Below, one piece after another: positions 14,301-18,423 of a stretch of 18,423 nt of DNA. Position 1 is the first letter of the stretch. The number at the start of each line of letters is the position of its first letter. Position numbers and translations under genes: made by a program. A model generated the notes under the pieces. That model was not told the origin of the DNA, made no database searches, and was given only the letters and a program-made list of their open reading frames with translations. The stretch comes from JBJHBY01 sp050485745 (GTDB lineage: Bacteria > Pseudomonadota > Gammaproteobacteria > Pseudomonadales > CAMLJR01): NCBI GenBank assembly GCA_050485745.1, contig JBJHBY010000042.1, positions 1-18,423 of the forward strand, read 5' to 3'.

Positions 14301-14900
14301 TACGCGGCGGCGCTCGGCGTTCCCAGACTGGACCCACAGCAGCCAGCGGGGGCGCTGCACCCGTTTTACCTGCTGCGGGACCAACTGCCCTTGCTGTATC
14401 GCCTGTTGCAGGACTGGCGCATCGACGCCCTGGGGTCGCTGCGCCAGCTGCTGGAAAGCCGCGCCGCCGATGCCCTGGGCGATGCCGCCCTGCAGCGGCG
14501 CCTGCGCGCGCGCTGTCTGCTGGCGGAGGCCTGGTGCGCGGCCTGGCGTCAGGGCCGGGGGCGGGTGCTGGACCGCCCCGCGCTGGAGGCCTCGGGGGCG
14601 GTGACCGACGCCTTTATAGAGGCCGTGGACGCGTTGACGCAATCCCTGGGAGGGGATGCCCAGGCCGTGGTGCGTGCGTTGCGGGACGGCGCGGTCAAGG
14701 GGTTTCGCAAGACCAGCCTGGAGCGGCTGGAGCCGTGGCTGCTGGACAACGGCTACATCGATACGCGCCCCCGGCTGGATGCCGACGCCCGCTGCCGGGA
14801 GGCCTTGCGTGTCGCCCTGGAGCGGGCGTCCGGCGCCGACGCGTCCGACCTGCGCCAGGTGCTGGACTGGCTCGAGGCCGGCGCGGCTCAGGAGCGCTGA
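11373..14900 (+). CDS. SbcC/YhaN-like SMC-type ATPase with membrane hairpin and extra C-terminal domain
   Basis: Rad50-like ATPase partner of the upstream nuclease, 1175 aa. Walker A GPNGVGKSS lies at 32-40, the ABC signature LSSGT at 857-861, and Walker B LPLFLDEAL contains D889 and E890. A switch-like YLSARQHEH follows. Long coiled coils (about 150-390 and 450-830) are rich in Glu, Gln and Arg, including a charged Glu/Leu/Arg-rich run near 700-735. No CxxC zinc hook is visible. Instead two hydrophobic segments (about 396-416 and 421-440) form a likely membrane hairpin, as in Bacillus YhaN. After the ATPase head, about 200 extra residues (975-1175) form an all-helical domain ending near FRKTSLERLEPWLLDNGYID, which I do not recognise. 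The last 13 bp overlap the convergent DUF151 gene. Confidence 0.85.
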   Translation: MKLTRLEIQALPGIEPGFVLDDLAPGVNMVTGPNGVGKSSLLRALGYLLAEPNREDPLALALHARFENGAGWTVRRSGSQVQWERDGRRAEPPPLPQRDQLHCYWLSMEELLRADDRDASLVTELRRALAGGYDLQGLRALSFQAGPRIGQNEARDLQDAQTALRQVQSDYEALRRQESELPQLQRRIDAAREAGRRMQQLRQALDLLGVVRQRRELEAGLATFPACMPLLRGDEPERLRRAGQGVEACRAGLDRLAQQREDLQASLAATGLGDERPDEATLSARRAALEAIRRQCDQLEQQRGQLEAARGEVITAQRALGGGEQPARLRPADVDAAQQLARRIAQLQAQRVELSARIDAVEAVDAADLLRHQQAVAALREWLSGAAPAPRLQRLAMGLAAGGGLGAAVAGAVSGAWWVLPGAGLALFAAVWALLGTGDAGRGAAQRRFGQAGLPPPEAWAREAVAARLAELEQALVELQRLQVRAGEARELGQRRQRIDAELAQCEQEKTALAAELGFDPAFSAAALDTFAHRVNDLQRALEREAGLGLGVERLQADITAGLERLSGFLRGWGVSVAPRVEDLGAALESLAVAVRQADAAQRDLAVVERDAERLRQDLSGHESDIQRLYQALGMQPQQRAELEGHCQRLDDWRQRQEQHRDAQRREAERRETLAPELLARIDNSHQTQPVQAPDGVLALELALEGTGDVQLESELASERESGLERELERDLEKELRDCEHQAEGLDALLEAHTAIRTRLAVAGGDQRLEQAWARQDGAQAALRDRREELLLAEAGGYLLDGVEQEYRSEQEPAVLHDARARFERFTHHAWQLLLDDAAGFMAREAASGAVLALDQLSSGTRMQLLLAVRLAWARRLEQGGVSLPLFLDEALTSSDETRFGAVAQSLEQLAREEGRQVFYLSARQHEHELWQRLTGQAPHRIDLARVRFGRASTAADYTLPEAPQLPAPGTQSAAAYAAALGVPRLDPQQPAGALHPFYLLRDQLPLLYRLLQDWRIDALGSLRQLLESRAADALGDAALQRRLRARCLLAEAWCAAWRQGRGRVLDRPALEASGAVTDAFIEAVDALTQSLGGDAQAVVRALRDGAVKGFRKTSLERLEPWLLDNGYIDTRPRLDADARCREALRVALERASGADASDLRQVLDWLEAGAAQER

Positions 14901-15772
14901 AGCCCCGGGGGTGCCCCGCTGCCGGGTGGATCGAGGTCCGGCACATCGGTGGACAGTTCCAAAGTGTGTTCCTCGCCCTCCTGCCAGTAGCGGAGGTGGA
15001 CGGTCTCCCCCTCGCTGGCGTGGATCAGCTCCAGGAATTGCATGGGGGAAGTTGGCGTCTCTCCATCCACGCTCAGCAGTAGAGCCCCGGGGGCGAGCCC
15101 CGCCCGCTGTGCCGGGCCCAGGACTTGGGTGACCAGCAGCCCCGGGTCCGCGGGCAGTTCCAGGGCTTCACGCAGCTCGTCCGAAACCGGGCTGACGGTG
15201 ATGCCGATGGCACTGACCACTTCGTCTTCCAGCCCGGTGAAGCCGATATCCGCCGCCGCCTCCAGCACCGGGGGGGCGACGTAGATGCGGGCCCCGGTGC
15301 GCACCGCCAGGGCCAGGGCGTCGCTGGGGCGGCTGTCCACGCGCACGACCTCGCGGCCGCCCGGCCGCTGCAGTTCCAGCATACCGAAATAGGTATTGTT
15401 GGAGAGATCGTCCACGATCACTCGCAGCAGGCGCACGTCGAGCTGGTCCAGGGTGCTGGCGAACAGATCGTGGGCGATCGGCCGTGGCATGCTGACGCCG
15501 CGCAGGGCCAGGGCGATGGACTGGGCCTCGAGTGGGCCGATGAAAATCGGGATGACCTCGCGCCCGCCCGGTTCGCGCAGCAGCACCAGCGGGGCGCCGG
15601 TATCGGCCACGGCGATGGTGGCGATTTCCACCCGCACCAGGCTGGCTTCGTCAACCGCGAGCTCGCGGGCCTGGAGCGCCGCCGGCAGCAGGGCGAGCAG
15701 AAGCAGGATCAGGCACGACAGCGCGATACGGCGTTGTGCATGCAGGGCGTGGGCGGGTGATCGCGGTGACAT
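14888..15772 (-). CDS. Exported bifunctional-nuclease domain (DUF151) protein with PDZ domain
   Basis: The 294-aa product starts with a clear Sec signal peptide (basic n-region, hydrophobic 18-31, likely cleavage after ALQA at 35). Next is a BFN/DUF151 domain at about 45-175 (IFIGPLEAQSIALAL, RPIAHDLF, NNTYFGMLEL, DSRPSDALALAVRTGARIYV). A PDZ domain follows at about 190-275 (GLLVTQVLGPAQRAGLAPG). GGAGG lies 6 bp before the ATG. DUF151 proteins are linked to nuclease activity in plants, but the activity in bacteria is unsettled. The signal peptide and PDZ point to an envelope function such as binding periplasmic protein termini. Its 3' end overlaps the convergent ATPase gene by 13 bp. Confidence 0.88.
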   Translation of the reverse strand: MSPRSPAHALHAQRRIALSCLILLLLALLPAALQARELAVDEASLVRVEIATIAVADTGAPLVLLREPGGREVIPIFIGPLEAQSIALALRGVSMPRPIAHDLFASTLDQLDVRLLRVIVDDLSNNTYFGMLELQRPGGREVVRVDSRPSDALALAVRTGARIYVAPPVLEAAADIGFTGLEDEVVSAIGITVSPVSDELREALELPADPGLLVTQVLGPAQRAGLAPGALLLSVDGETPTSPMQFLELIHASEGETVHLRYWQEGEEHTLELSTDVPDLDPPGSGAPPGLQRS

Positions 15773-15856
15773 GGCTGTCCTCCGGAGTGGATCCTGGGCT
15801 CAGGCTAACCCCTTGACGGGACCATTGATACCCCCGCTGTTGGCGGTAGCGGATGG

Positions 15857-15887
15857 TGGTAGCCGCGCTCGAAAAATGGCGCTACCA
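15857..15887 (+). promoter_or_regulatory. Inverted repeat TGGTAGC-N17-GCTACCA before the CopL-like gene
   Basis: A perfect 7-bp dyad ends 7 bp before ATG 15895; another GGTAGC occurs at 15845-15850. It could be an operator for a metal-responsive regulator or a leader hairpin. It does not match the CueR-type ACCTTCC...GGAAGGT operator. The divergent gap 15773-15894 has no other assignable element. Confidence 0.35.
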
Positions 15888-15894
15888 TAAAAAC

Positions 15895-16281
15895 ATGATG
15901 CTGCGTCTTGTTCTGTCACTGCTGCTGGTTTTTGGCGCCCCCCTCGCCGCGGGTGCCGGGCCGCATCACGACATCGGTCTGCCCGCGTCGCCTGCGGAGC
16001 AGCTTCCGGAAACGCAGCATCCACCGGCCTGCCATGGCCACGGCGCCGCGGCCGAGGTTGTGTCCGCCGAGGATTCCCGGGCTGATGAGCCGTCCCACGG
16101 TCAGTGCCAGCAATGTGGTCCGGGCTGCGCCACGATGTGCACAGGGAATGGCGCACCCGCCTCGGACACTCTCATCGACACCCTGCCCGGGTGCTGTGCC
16201 CGGCATTCCTCCCACGCACCGCAAGCCCTGCCGTCCCACGCTCCCCCCCGGCTGAGACCTCCGATTCCTCTCCACGGCTGA
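15895..16281 (+). CDS. Secreted Cys/His-rich small protein, CopL-like
   Basis: A 128-aa protein with a signal peptide (MMLRLVLSLLLVFGAPLAAG) and a metal-binding composition: CHGHG at 46-50, then CQQCGPGCATMC at 71-82, CC at 100-101 and scattered His. This resembles CopL-type proteins found ahead of copAB copper-resistance genes, where they affect copper-inducible expression. The start is uncertain: ATG 15895, ATG 15898 and ATG 15853 are in frame and none has a strong ribosome site; I chose 15895 because the signal peptide then starts cleanly. It heads the cluster with a TolC-type protein and a multicopper oxidase, supporting periplasmic copper binding. Similarity is by composition and context rather than strict alignment. 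Confidence 0.6.
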   Translation: MMLRLVLSLLLVFGAPLAAGAGPHHDIGLPASPAEQLPETQHPPACHGHGAAAEVVSAEDSRADEPSHGQCQQCGPGCATMCTGNGAPASDTLIDTLPGCCARHSSHAPQALPSHAPPRLRPPIPLHG

Positions 16282-16380
16282 CGCTCTGGTCCCGATGTCC
16301 CGGACACCGGCCCCTGCCGCTGTTCGCCGACGGGTGGCCCCTGTGCCTGTAACGGCCTGTGTCTGTAACGGAGAGGAATC

Positions 16381-17858
<1,478 letters not shown>

Positions 17859-17859
<1 letters not shown>

Positions 17860-18423
17860 TGAAACGCCGCGACTTTCTCGTGGCCGCCGGCAGCCTGCTG
17901 CCCGCCGCCGCCATGCCCCGTGTGCTCGCCGCGCCGCACGATCACAGCTCCCACGATCATCGTTCACAGGATGATGGCGCTCACCGGCACGATGCGCACC
18001 CCGCCCGGGCCGGCGCCCCGGTCTCTGCCCCGGCGCCGACCGCGTATCGCCCGGTGCACACCCCCAATGGCTGGACCCTGCCGCATCGCCTGGTGGACGG
18101 GGTCAAGGAGTTTCACCTCGTCGCCGAGGAGATCGAACACGAGTTCGCCCCCGGTTCCCGTGCCGTGTGCTGGGGTTATAACGGCACCACCCCGGGTCCG
18201 ACCATCGAGGCAGTGGAGGGTGACCGGGTGCGCATCTTCGTCAGCAACCGCCTGGGTGAGCCGACCACCATCCACTGGCACGGCATTCTGTTGCCCGCGG
18301 GCATGGACGGTGTCGCCGGGCTGACCCAGACGCCGATCCAGCCGGGGGAGACCTTTGTCTATGAATTCACCCTGAACCAGCATGGCTCCCATATGTACCA
18401 GCCCCATGCCGACGAGATGGTGC
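17859..18423 (+). CDS. Tat-exported multicopper oxidase, N-terminal part (3' partial)
   Basis: Periplasmic copper oxidase, probably detoxifying Cu(I). The 188 codons present begin at ATG 17859, overlapping the preceding TGA. The N-terminus MKRRDFLVAAGSLLPAAA is a twin-arginine signal. A His/Asp-rich linker (about 27-48) follows, then a cupredoxin domain with NGTTPGPTIEAVEGD and the first copper motif HWHG at 139-142. The segment HGSHMYQPHADEM (from about 176) aligns with the second HxH motif, but the first His position is Q181, leaving only H183. The remaining domains and the other two copper motifs lie beyond the window. Coupling to a TolC-type lipoprotein and a CopL-like protein supports a copper-resistance role. 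Confidence 0.85.

Noticed and set aside
15780..15850. CueR/MerR-type copper operator upstream of the CopL-like gene
   Set aside because: TTGACG at 15813 has no -10 at a suitable spacing, and no ACCTTCC/GGAAGGT dyad is present.

Overview
The window looks like chromosomal DNA from a GC-rich gammaproteobacterium. Most genes are very GC-rich. A SeqA homologue is present, and GATC sites are frequent, as in Dam-methylating gammaproteobacteria. An exact FNR/ANR-type box and palindromic GCTGGGTTA/TAACCCAGC intergenic repeats fit the same group. I cannot name the genus.

Left part (1-5286): a lipid/envelope-looking cluster. A diacylglycerol-kinase-family lipid kinase (5' end outside the window) is followed by a TAM41/Mmp37-like CDP-diacylglycerol synthase, a GT8-like glycosyltransferase, a convergent ELM1-family protein and a PAPS-dependent sulfotransferase. 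Kinase and cytidylyltransferase would act in series (diacylglycerol to phosphatidate to CDP-diacylglycerol). The glycosyl- and sulfotransferases suggest further decoration of an envelope lipid or glycan, which is inference.

Middle part (5267-8173): an accessory-looking patch. It opens with nine CCCTGAA heptamers that supply the sulfotransferase stop codon, then a 44-bp tandem repeat and a REP-like palindrome. Next come a CopG/BrnA-type antitoxin whose BrnT toxin survives only as a C-terminal remnant, four 9-bp AAGCG-type tandem units, a SeqA-like protein, a four-helix membrane protein and an isochorismatase-fold hydrolase. The antitoxin-to-membrane-protein stretch is visibly less GC-rich than its flanks and may have been acquired.

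Central right part (8174-15772): two unlike 2-oxoglutarate/Fe(II) oxygenases on the minus strand (TauD/TfdA type and a small prolyl-hydroxylase-like type). A divergent intergenic region follows, carrying a perfect TTGATNNNNATCAA box inside a 9-bp inverted repeat. Then comes a translationally coupled SbcD/SbcC-like (YhaO/YhaN-like) nuclease and ATPase pair, whose ATPase has a membrane hairpin in its coiled coil and an extra C-terminal domain. A convergent exported bifunctional-nuclease-domain (DUF151)-PDZ protein closes this part.

Right end (15840-18423): a copper/heavy-metal resistance cluster. It holds a small Cys/His-rich secreted CopL-like protein, a TolC/CzcC-type outer-membrane lipoprotein with a His-rich tail, and, overlapping its stop, a Tat-exported multicopper oxidase cut by the window end. 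That oxidase shows Gln where a type-3 copper-ligand His would be expected.

No rRNA, tRNA, CRISPR array, transposase or clear intrinsic terminator was seen.
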